46,143 nucleotides of DNA from Microcaldota archaeon (lineage in GTDB: Archaea > Micrarchaeota > Micrarchaeia > Anstonellales > Bilamarchaeaceae): positions 1 to 46,143 of the forward strand of contig JAUWMC010000004.1 in the NCBI GenBank assembly GCA_030613375.1, written 5' to 3'. Numbering within the stretch: position 1 is the stretch's first letter; the number at the start of each line of letters is the position of its first letter. This document shows positions 39,595 through 46,143 of the stretch, one piece after another. Both the position numbers and the translations under genes were made by a program. The notes under the pieces were generated by a model. It was not told the origin of the DNA. It did no database searches and saw only the letters and a list, made by a program, of their open reading frames with translations.

Positions 39595-39900
39595 CTATGC
39601 AGCTTCCTGCACAGCTTGCTTTGCGCTCTTTCCTTCAACCACTTTGTGTTTTATTCCTTTTTCTTCAAGTGCAGTAACCATATTCGGGCCAAACTTTCCA
39701 CTTATTATGAGTTCTACCCCTTCATTGGAAAGCATCTGCACAACACCAAAGGATGCACCTCCTCCCCCTACTGCAAAGGGATTCTTCATCACCTTTGAAA
39801 CCTCCCCATCTTCAAAAATTATATAGTGGGGAGCCCTCCCGGTAACTGGGCACACGGGAGAATCTTCTTTTCCATCTTCAGACGATACGGTTATTTTCAT
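39595..39900 (-). CDS. NifX/NifB-C-like dinitrogenase cofactor-family protein
   Basis: A 101-residue protein of the dinitrogenase iron-molybdenum cofactor family (small alpha/beta proteins related to NifX and the NifB C-terminus). The KITVSSEDGKEDSPV start and the CPVTGRAPHYIIF segment with GGGGASFGVVQML fit. In archaea without nitrogenase such proteins bind metal clusters or metals. The ATG at 39,900 follows GGAG; its 5' end overlaps the permease gene by 23 bp, so they are coupled. No nif genes are visible. Confidence 0.75.
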   Translation of the reverse strand: MKITVSSEDGKEDSPVCPVTGRAPHYIIFEDGEVSKVMKNPFAVGGGGASFGVVQMLSNEGVELIISGKFGPNMVTALEEKGIKHKVVEGKSAKQAVQEAA

Positions 39901-40402
39901 TTTCAAACAACTCCATTAATTTTTCAGTAAGTAATCCCTGTAAAGGCGCTGCAATAATGATTGCAGCAGAAAGCAGAACAGTATATGTAAGGCCAAAATA
40001 GAGTATAAGTATAGGAAAGAGGGGGACTTTTACTGCGCGCGCATAAAGAAATGCAGAAAGAAGACCGTTTCGCACTCCGTGCTTCTGCATATCGTTTAGG
40101 AGGGGGTACCACATATAGATAGGACCTGTGGAGATGATGCCTGCAAGTACAGCGAGAATCCAACCTTTCGGGCCAGAATCATGGCCCATGTGAGCTGCGA
40201 GGAGTTTTGGCTTCACAAAATAGTTTGCAAACGCAAGAAGGGCAAATATAAGCACAAAAACAGGCACGAGCTTCAGGATTAATGCGGAAAAGAAATCCAG
40301 GGAAGAAAGAATCTTTTCAGGGGAGAAAAGATATGCAACCATGTAAAGCGTAAGCACTGCGAAAAGGAAATACCACCCGGAATTGCTTTTTTCGCTTACC
40401 AT
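39878..40402 (-). CDS. Permease, second half (ArsP/DUF318-like)
   Basis: A 174-residue membrane protein with five predicted helices. It carries ISTGPIYMWYPLLNDMQKHG and LYARAVKVPLFP, the second half of the signature of ArsP-like organometal or metalloid permeases, whose complete members are about 300 residues with duplicated halves. It overlaps the first-half gene by 7 bp and the NifX-like gene by 23 bp. Confidence 0.7.
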   Translation of the reverse strand: MVSEKSNSGWYFLFAVLTLYMVAYLFSPEKILSSLDFFSALILKLVPVFVLIFALLAFANYFVKPKLLAAHMGHDSGPKGWILAVLAGIISTGPIYMWYPLLNDMQKHGVRNGLLSAFLYARAVKVPLFPILILYFGLTYTVLLSAAIIIAAPLQGLLTEKLMELFENENNRIV

Positions 40403-40833
40403 GCGCCCACCACAGATGAAACTGCTATTGCTACAATTATCGAGAAAAGGAATGCGGCAATGTTGCGGGAAAGTGCAAACCTCTTTCCCAAGAGGAGGGC
40501 TTCTGCAGGAAATTGCAAAAATCCAACAGTTACCCAGGAAACCAAGAATGCGGTGACTGCGAGAAGGCTTACATTCGAATCAGCCAGTTCCCCTCCAAGG
40601 ATATAGCTGGTAGAAGGATTGCCTGCGAGAATGCTTCCTAGGATGCTTCCTATAAGAGGGTCTATGAGTGGATTTCCGGAAAACAAAGATGAATAGACTT
40701 CTTTGGGAATAAATGAATTGGCAAATGAGATTAGGAGTATTGCTCCAATGAGTACGGGAAGTGTTCCCCAGAGCGAGTTTGCAGCTTTTTTAAGTGAAAG
40801 CAGTATCAAATCAAAATCCAAAAAATGCACCAT
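40396..40833 (-). CDS. Permease, first half (ArsP/DUF318-like)
   Basis: A 145-residue membrane protein with four helices; GSILAGNPSTSYILGGEL is the first-half signature of ArsP-like permeases. The start ATG at 40,833 is 26 nt from TTTTAAATT read on the minus strand, so the three-gene operon starts here. Confidence 0.7.
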   Translation of the reverse strand: MVHFLDFDLILLSLKKAANSLWGTLPVLIGAILLISFANSFIPKEVYSSLFSGNPLIDPLIGSILGSILAGNPSTSYILGGELADSNVSLLAVTAFLVSWVTVGFLQFPAEALLLGKRFALSRNIAAFLFSIIVAIAVSSVVGAW

Positions 40834-40897
40834 GAATATATATTCACTTCCAATTTAAAAGGAGATGTGCATCGGATTCTCTACATGAACAAGTGTG

Positions 40898-42310
40898 TCA
40901 GTATTTTTCTTCTACTTTTTTCTGTACCCAGCTGGGCTTCCTAAAGTGGTACAGTACTAAGGGGGCGGAACCCAGAATTAATATTCCGAATATAAGGAAG
41001 CCTTCGTAGAAAATAATTCCTCCGGTTTGCTCCTGGGCAGGCGGGAAAAATCCGAGTGATATTGCGGCTATTGAAGCAATGAGGCCGATTCCTGCAATAA
41101 TGAAGACTCCAACCCTCCCTCCGGGCATGGAAAACATTCCTGGTTTTTCCTTTACTGATTTGGAATGGATAATTGCAGCTGCAAACATCAGTATGTACAT
41201 AATTAGGTAAAGTTGGGCAGTAAGTACAGTAATTATCCAAAAGGAAGTGCTTACATCCGGCATCATTACGAATACAATTGCAAGGAGGGTTACGATTACT
41301 GCTTGAATTAGGAGGATATTGGTGGGCATATCGTTCTTGTTTACTTTGCTGAATATGGGTGGAAGGGAGCCTTCTCGCGCAACCTTGAGGAGGCCGCGGC
41401 TCGGCCCTGCAATCCAGGTGTTTATTTGCGCAACTGTTCCTCCTACTATAAAGAGCATAACTATAGGGAGAAGCCATCCTGCTGAATAATTGTTGATGAG
41501 GGCGGAGAATGCTTCCATTACTCCTGCAACTAAGCTAATCTCCTGCTTGGGAACTACGGAGGCTATTGCAAGGGAGCCTAAAACGAATACTACGAAAGCA
41601 ATTACTGCTGCAAGAAAGATTGCACGTGGGTATTCAACTGTGGGGTTTTTGAGCCGAGTTATGTGGGCTGCAGACATTTCAATTCCTGCATAGAGGAGGA
41701 TTCCTCCTATTGCGAGTACGAGGCTGTTTATTCCATGGAATTCTGGGATGATTGCATCTAATGAGATGTTTATTTGGATGGGGTTTCCTCCAAGAATCCA
41801 GATTAATGAAAGGAGGATGAGGAAGGCTCCGGGAAGAAGGGTTCCAAGAACTACTCCATATGTGCTTAGTTTTGTGGAGAGGTTCATTCCGCGGAAGTTG
41901 AGCAGGGTTACGCCCCAGTATATTACGAGGATTGCGGCAAGAAGAAAAAGGCCGTTGCTCGCGAGTGCAGGGTCGATTGCGAATGCGAGGGTAGCTGCGG
42001 CAAAACTAAGGATGGTTATGTAAAGAGTAACACTTTGTATCCACTGAAGCCAGATTGCAAGAAGTCCCCATTTCTTTCCAAAGGCTTTGGAAACCCATAC
42101 GTTTATGCCTCCGGAGGGGAAGCGGGTTGCGAGAAAGGCTGCAGTGAGGGCAGCGGGAATGAAGAATAGGAGTGCAGTTAAAGCGTAGAAAAATATTGAG
42201 GAAAAACCAAACTCTGCATTTTCAGTGAGGCCACTTAGGCTAAAGAGTGCTGCAACAGTCATTAGGGCGAGTGTGGTTACCCCTAAGTAGGTTTTACCCT
42301 GCTTCGCCAT
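40898..42310 (-). CDS. APC-family amino acid permease
   Basis: A 470-residue, about 12-helix transporter of the amino acid-polyamine-organocation superfamily. Hallmarks are the N-terminal GVTTLALMTVAALFSLSG helix with its unwound substrate-binding region, SGGINVWVSKAFG, and ILLYAGIEMSAAH in helix 6. The glutamate:GABA antiporter-like branch is the best resemblance. Imports amino acids or exchanges them across the membrane. Leaderless start: TTTAAATTA read on the minus strand (42,331-42,340) lies 26 nt before the ATG. Confidence 0.85.
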   Translation of the reverse strand: MAKQGKTYLGVTTLALMTVAALFSLSGLTENAEFGFSSIFFYALTALLFFIPAALTAAFLATRFPSGGINVWVSKAFGKKWGLLAIWLQWIQSVTLYITILSFAAATLAFAIDPALASNGLFLLAAILVIYWGVTLLNFRGMNLSTKLSTYGVVLGTLLPGAFLILLSLIWILGGNPIQINISLDAIIPEFHGINSLVLAIGGILLYAGIEMSAAHITRLKNPTVEYPRAIFLAAVIAFVVFVLGSLAIASVVPKQEISLVAGVMEAFSALINNYSAGWLLPIVMLFIVGGTVAQINTWIAGPSRGLLKVAREGSLPPIFSKVNKNDMPTNILLIQAVIVTLLAIVFVMMPDVSTSFWIITVLTAQLYLIMYILMFAAAIIHSKSVKEKPGMFSMPGGRVGVFIIAGIGLIASIAAISLGFFPPAQEQTGGIIFYEGFLIFGILILGSAPLVLYHFRKPSWVQKKVEEKY

Positions 42311-42330
42311 GGAGCTCTATAGAAAATAAG

Positions 42331-42340
42331 GTTTAAATTA
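42331..42340 (-). promoter_or_regulatory. TATA box of the amino acid permease gene
   Basis: TAATTTAAAC on the minus strand, centred 26 nt from the ATG at 42,310. Confidence 0.5.
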
Positions 42341-42349
42341 TGGCGGGAT

Positions 42350-42409
42350 TCAGTTGATTACTGGGGTGCAGATGAAGTAAACCGCTTCTTGGAAAATTCT
42401 GTTTTTCAT
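42350..42409 (-). CDS. Possible 19-aa leader peptide
   Basis: A short ORF, MKNRIFQEAVYFICTPVIN, preceded by a near-perfect GAGGTG ribosome site that overlaps the stop region of the 370-aa gene. The peptide has no homology signal. Only the ribosome site supports it. Confidence 0.2.
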   Translation of the reverse strand: MKNRIFQEAVYFICTPVIN

Positions 42410-42413
42410 TTTT

Positions 42414-43526
42414 TCACCTCACTTTGATCTCCTTCCTGAGGATTATTTCTGTAAGTGCGCTATCGAGCTCAAAGCACAGGTCCAGGGGAGAAAGCTCAGG
42501 GCTGAATCCACCAAGGATTCTTTTTTCCGTGGCTTCCCTTAGGAGAAAAATTGCAGCTTCAGGGTATTTGCCAATCATGCTTTTTGCAAAGGCAAGATTC
42601 CCTGTATCTATATTCGAGCTTGGGACGATTGGGAGGATTAGGGGGGGAAGGCCGTAAATCATTTCAATCCTTTTTATTGCGGAGAATGCTGCGCCGCCTA
42701 TTTTTGCATCATCGAATTCAAATGGCACAACTGCAAACGCTGCTTCCGGGCAGAGAATTCCTGGAATAAGAAGGTAGATGTTCTTGTAATTCCAAAGGGA
42801 AGATGGGCGGGCGAGCTTTAGCCTGGCGGATTCCTTCATTTCTTCAAGGGAGAATTCTTTGTTTCCGGAAAGATATTTTTTCTCTGTGGAGGCCAGCCTG
42901 AAATTGGTTAGTATGCCATCAAGCTTGACCATTACCGCATCGATTGGCTCGTTTGTGCCTTGGAGTGCCCCTTCAAGGTTCATTTCCAGTGCTTTGGAAT
43001 ATGCGGGGGAGATATCATCCACTTCCATAATCTGCAGGGTTTTTTCCAGGAAAGAGCGCAGCAGCTGGGCAATATTGGTTCCGTCTCCTGCAGGGATTTC
43101 ATCCAGGCTCGTATTTCTTTTTGGGAGAGGGGACTTCATGATGCGGATTGTTCCTTCCTCTTCTGAAAGAATCCGCTGCTGGATAAAGCTTTTCTTATAG
43201 GCATTATCCACGAAGCAATCAAGCGTAAGCTCAAGTATCCCGCAATCTATGCCAAATGCCTGGGCAATGCGCGCAGTGAGAAACGCTTCTCCATCCGGGC
43301 GGGCAATCTGCCTGGGAAGCCACAGTCCCTTAAGGTTTAGCTCGAGCGCATCAAAATCCACTCCCCACCTATTCTTGAGGAAGGAGATTGCGCGCTCCCT
43401 GGCTTTTGTGCCCACTGGCCCGGTCCGCAGGCCCATTTGCCTTTGGAAATCGTTTCCTGAACGGACATATGGAAGCTTAAGCCTCTCTTTTACTTCTTCG
43501 GGTTTGGAAAATATTGGTTTGCTCAT
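42414..43526 (-). CDS. Hypothetical protein downstream of the AbrB-like regulator
   Basis: A 370-residue soluble protein that I do not recognise. It begins MSKPIFSKPEEVKERLKLPY; no membrane segments, signal peptide or cysteine motifs. Mixed alpha/beta composition with hydrophobic strands near 255-300 (NIYLLIPGILCPEAAFAVVPF). It overlaps the AbrB-like gene by 4 bp (ATGA) with an AGAGGTG ribosome site inside that gene, so it is translationally coupled and probably shares its control. Confidence 0.6.
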   Translation of the reverse strand: MSKPIFSKPEEVKERLKLPYVRSGNDFQRQMGLRTGPVGTKARERAISFLKNRWGVDFDALELNLKGLWLPRQIARPDGEAFLTARIAQAFGIDCGILELTLDCFVDNAYKKSFIQQRILSEEEGTIRIMKSPLPKRNTSLDEIPAGDGTNIAQLLRSFLEKTLQIMEVDDISPAYSKALEMNLEGALQGTNEPIDAVMVKLDGILTNFRLASTEKKYLSGNKEFSLEEMKESARLKLARPSSLWNYKNIYLLIPGILCPEAAFAVVPFEFDDAKIGGAAFSAIKRIEMIYGLPPLILPIVPSSNIDTGNLAFAKSMIGKYPEAAIFLLREATEKRILGGFSPELSPLDLCFELDSALTEIILRKEIKVR

Positions 43527-43738
43527 TTTTTACACCTCTTTTTTGCATAGCTCCCGTTGCGGGAGTAAGGACAGTACTCAGAATCAGGCAGCGCTTTCGC
43601 TACGTCTATTGTTACTGTAGAATCGGTTGCAGAGCTTACGCTAAGAAGAATTTTTTCTCCATTTTTAATTTGGAGGGCATCACGGATTTCCAGCGGTAGA
43701 ACTAGTCGCCCCTTCTTATCGAGGCGGATGAAGTACAT
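43523..43738 (-). CDS. AbrB/SpoVT-type swapped-hairpin DNA-binding protein
   Basis: A 71-residue protein whose N-terminal half is an AbrB-like domain: FIRLDKKGRLVLPLEIRDALQI followed by EKILLSV. Such proteins are transcription regulators or antitoxins. The ATG at 43,738 fits the family but has a poor ribosome site; a GTG at 43,759 is alternative. An AGAGGTG further upstream is placed for a 24-codon ORF in another frame, 43,702-43,776, that overlaps this start. The gene overlaps the 370-aa gene by 4 bp. Confidence 0.7.
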   Translation of the reverse strand: MYFIRLDKKGRLVLPLEIRDALQIKNGEKILLSVSSATDSTVTIDVAKALPDSEYCPYSRNGSYAKKRCKK

Positions 43739-43861
43739 CCCTTTCCATGAAGGCACCACCGGCCTTTTTTATTCATATCATTACACCTCTTTTGAGTATT
43801 AGGAGTTTCCCACTATTTAATGGTTTCTGATTGTGGGAGAATATGTTTAAAAGGATATTGG

Positions 43862-44869
43862 TCAGTTTCCGTTTTTTGCTCCATATCCATTGAGGAGGCG
43901 CTTTACCTTGCGGTGCTTTCCAAGTCCCCCCATTGAAGCATAATCCTTTGCAGTCCTTTCATTCTCATCCCGCACACTTACTCTCGCACCGGCGGAAAGA
44001 AGAGTTAAGCATAGTTCGAGGTGGCCATATGCAGCGGCCTGCATAAGAGGGGTAACTCCCTGTGCAGTTGCTGCGTCTATGGTTGCGCCTTTTTCCAGAA
44101 GAAGCTTTGAGAGTTCGTTGTTCCCTCTGGTTGCGGCCCAAAAGAGAGCGGTTTCTTTGCTTTCGTTAAAGAGCTTGGGATTTGCCCCTGACTCAAGTAA
44201 GAGCTGGGCGGCGTCAAGATTGCCGTTTTTGGAAACACCAATTAGGGCACTCCAGCCTGCATTGTCCTGGGCATTCGGGTTTGCACCATTATTCAAAAGG
44301 AATTTCATACGCCCTATTTTTCCGGTTCTAGAAACAGTAATAAGGGGAGTTTCACCGAGCTCATCCTGCGAATCAATGGATGCGCCTTTCTGAAGGGCAT
44401 CCTTAAGTTTTCGGACATCCCAGTTTTTTGCGGAATCGAGAAGCTGCTGAGCAATTTGAGTGCGGTCCACCTGCTGAAGCTGCACTGACTCATCAGAGAG
44501 AGTAAGGGAAACGGCGGTAACTGCTCCAGTTGCTAGAGTAAGGAAAGTTGCGGCAATAAGAATTGGCCTGCGGAACCTGCAGAAAAAACTCTTTGCGGTG
44601 CTGGCTTTGAGCTGGGCTGCAGTTGAGGCACTGGTGATTGGCTTGCGTAATCTGCAGAAAAAATCTCCAGTAACTTCTGGAAACTTGCGGAAACCCCGTT
44701 TTGTAACTTCTGGAAAACTGCGAAAAAACTTTCCGGTAGCTCCTGAAAAACTGCGGAAAAAGCTTCCGGTAGCACTGGCTTTGTGCTGTACCAATCTGAG
44801 TTTGTATTTCAGCTGGATCCCAGTACTTACGGGCTGGGTGGGTTCATCCCCGCGGGGTGCTTTATTCAT
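43862..44869 (-). CDS. Membrane-anchored ankyrin repeat protein
   Basis: A 335-residue protein. Residues 1-100 are basic and contain four tandem 11-residue repeats (33-43, 44-54, 55-65, 66-76; for example ATGKFFRSFPE) and a weaker fifth copy at 90-100. A membrane helix follows at about 102-124 (PILIAATFLTLATGAVTAVSL). Residues 140-325 form five or six ankyrin repeats (TPLITVSRTGKIGRMKFLLNNGANPNAQDN and on). The ankyrin part would lie outside the cell if the positive-inside rule holds. DPANN archaea and symbionts use ankyrin proteins in host contact, so a cell-interaction role is plausible but unproven. Confidence 0.85.
   Translation of the reverse strand: MNKAPRGDEPTQPVSTGIQLKYKLRLVQHKASATGSFFRSFSGATGKFFRSFPEVTKRGFRKFPEVTGDFFCRLRKPITSASTAAQLKASTAKSFFCRFRRPILIAATFLTLATGAVTAVSLTLSDESVQLQQVDRTQIAQQLLDSAKNWDVRKLKDALQKGASIDSQDELGETPLITVSRTGKIGRMKFLLNNGANPNAQDNAGWSALIGVSKNGNLDAAQLLLESGANPKLFNESKETALFWAATRGNNELSKLLLEKGATIDAATAQGVTPLMQAAAYGHLELCLTLLSAGARVSVRDENERTAKDYASMGGLGKHRKVKRLLNGYGAKNGN
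44642..44773 (-). repeat. Four tandem 33-bp repeats in the ankyrin gene
   Basis: Four in-frame 33-bp units encoding the basic, phenylalanine-rich 11-mer (A/V)T(G/K)xFFRxFPE. Units differ at several bases, so they are old, but the period is exact. Confidence 0.75.
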
Positions 44870-44966
44870 TAGTATATATTGTGTTTAAAGGTGTTTAAAA
44901 CGTATCGGTGGAGCGGAAGGCAATATTTAATAAGTTTATTAAATGAGTAAAGGCAGGTTTATATAC

Positions 44967-46143
44967 ATGGTAATGAAAGGACAGAGTTCTCTGGAACAGT
45001 TGCTTATGACTGCGCTAGGGCTCACCTTCATCGGGTTGATTCTTTTCTTTGCCATGAATTTTGCAAGTGATTCAATCAGGGTTTCCCAGGCACAGGATGC
45101 AGTAGACAAGCTTGCAAAGAGTGCAGATTATGTGGATTCACTGGGCCCCATGTCACAGGATGTTGTAGATATTTATGTGCCGGAAGGACTGAGATTCGTA
45201 AACGTGTCGGATGACAGGGTGATGATGAGAATTAGCCTTTCAAGTGGAGATGCGGATGTGTATTCACATACACATGCAGATCTTATCGGAGATATCCCCA
45301 GAGTTCCAGGGCCGCAGGAAGTAACGATAACCGCTACACCTGATGGAAGGATAAGATTCGGAAATGCGGCACTTCTTTGTCTCCCTTCAACAATTACAAG
45401 GACGTTTACGCAGGGAGATGTAGATAGTGATACTTTTTCGGTTACGAACGTGGGGGATTTTGAGATAAATGATATTATTGCTGTGCTTAGCGGAAACGTG
45501 AATGATATACTTACTCTGAATCAGCCGGGCGGAACGCTCCCTGTGGGAGACACAGATAATGTTGGGCTGGATTTTGATGTGGCCCTGGATAAAGAAAAAG
45601 GGGTATATACAGGTTGGGTAACTGTAACAGGAAGTAACGGGACAGAATGCGCAACCGCGGTTACGATAACACTTTTCGTTACAAATTTAGGGGAGGAGGA
45701 TGAGGATGGCCCAATCGTTACGAATCTTGAGTTTTCCCCCACACAGCCTACAAGGATTACTCCAATTATAATCAATGCAACCGGGGATGATTCAACTACA
45801 GGAAATAGCACAATAGAACTTTGCCAGCTGGAGCTGGATTATTCGGGAATATGGAACGATATGCCTGCTGTGGACGGAACATATGATGAGATTGTGGAGG
45901 AGGTTACCTACGATGTGGGAACGCTGAGGAAGGGCGTGCACAATATAAGAGTAAGGTGCATGGATTCAGAGCTCAATATCGGGGAGCCGGAAGCAACTAC
46001 ATTCTCAATAAACCAGATGCTGTTTGTTTCGGTAACCAGTGCGCTGGACACACCGGAACAGAGGTGGAAAGACTGGATGGACACCCATGGCTCTGCAGTG
46101 GGGTTGAGTTGGGGATACAACATTTATTCAGTAGATGAAATAC
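44967..46143 (+). CDS. Class III signal peptide (pilin-like) surface protein, 3' end beyond window
   Basis: An incomplete gene, open for 392 codons and running off the window. It starts MVMKGQSSLEQLLMTALGL, the class III signal peptide (QxSxEQ after a glycine), cut by the prepilin/preflagellin peptidase and inserted via a pilus-like machinery. The following helix (LTFIGLILFFAMNF) is the pilin hydrophobic core. The rest is a large beta-rich ectodomain with CARDB-like segments, much longer than ordinary pilins of 120-200 residues. A TATA-like TATTTAATAAG (44,923-44,933) and an AGGCAGG element precede the ATG. Confidence 0.8.
   Translation, partial: MVMKGQSSLEQLLMTALGLTFIGLILFFAMNFASDSIRVSQAQDAVDKLAKSADYVDSLGPMSQDVVDIYVPEGLRFVNVSDDRVMMRISLSSGDADVYSHTHADLIGDIPRVPGPQEVTITATPDGRIRFGNAALLCLPSTITRTFTQGDVDSDTFSVTNVGDFEINDIIAVLSGNVNDILTLNQPGGTLPVGDTDNVGLDFDVALDKEKGVYTGWVTVTGSNGTECATAVTITLFVTNLGEEDEDGPIVTNLEFSPTQPTRITPIIINATGDDSTTGNSTIELCQLELDYSGIWNDMPAVDGTYDEIVEEVTYDVGTLRKGVHNIRVRCMDSELNIGEPEATTFSINQMLFVSVTSALDTPEQRWKDWMDTHGSAVGLSWGYNIYSVDEI

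Noticed and set aside
39595-39900. Nitrogen fixation cluster
   Set aside because: Only a NifX-like small protein is present; no nifHDK, B or E genes are nearby, and the family has other roles.
40941-41477. Arg/Asn/Cys-rich minus-strand frame within the amino acid permease gene
   Set aside because: It is a shifted-frame shadow of the transporter on the same strand.

Overview
The window is archaeal chromosome. The evidence is TATA-like boxes about 26 nt upstream of many start codons (leaderless transcripts), GGTG-type ribosome sites elsewhere, an archaeal bifunctional FBP aldolase/phosphatase, an archaeal RNase J, a class III (pilin-like) signal peptide and a DUF5678 protein. Small genes, many orphan membrane or secreted proteins and short intergenic gaps would suit a DPANN-type lineage (Micrarchaeota or Diapherotrites-like), but that placement is inference. 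I found no rRNA, tRNA, CRISPR array, integrase or transposase.

Layout. 0-8.4 kb is mostly core: FBP aldolase/phosphatase, an HPr-kinase-like ATPase, a UVDE-fold protein with a degraded metal site, a run of unknown genes (4.0-6.2 kb) and a lysine 2,3-aminomutase-like radical SAM enzyme. 8.4-10.8 kb holds two duplicated GNAT acetyltransferases with copied promoters and terminators, flanking a DUF5678 / retropepsin / small-ORF cassette whose protease is split by an in-frame TAA, followed by about 480 bp of gene-free DNA with iterated GTAAAC motifs. 10.8-20.5 kb looks like a defence island: a HEPN protein with a membrane protein, a Dam-type methylase with a ParB-like protein, a type IIG restriction-modification enzyme, a divergently transcribed PD-(D/E)XK-like protein and a large membrane protein.

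20.5-29 kb is the most unusual region. The archaeal RNase J gene is followed by a series of accessory modules: antitoxin-like gene plus ATPase, membrane protein plus radical-SAM remnant, membrane protein plus HAD phosphatase, RelB/RelE-like pair, membrane protein, and secreted protein. The modules are separated by repeated copies of the last 25-120 bp of the RNase J gene, each keeping the reading frame and stop. This looks like an insertion hotspot that has collected cargo serially at the 3' end of a protein-coding gene.

29-46 kb carries a wHTH-MNT/HEPN pair, a secreted C39-like protease, an ATP-grasp enzyme, a DEAD-box RNA helicase, a predicted beta-rich protein with a transglutaminase-like domain, a cold-shock protein, a phospholipase-B-like lipoprotein, a permease split into two genes with a NifX-like partner, an amino-acid permease, an AbrB-type regulator with an unknown partner, an ankyrin membrane protein with 33-bp tandem repeats, and the start of a class III signal peptide surface protein that runs off the window.

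Shared non-coding parts tie the region together: copied promoter blocks in front of several minus-strand genes, AT-rich palindromes at convergent gene ends, and a shared C-terminal ESCLPAF membrane-anchor motif on two secreted proteins.
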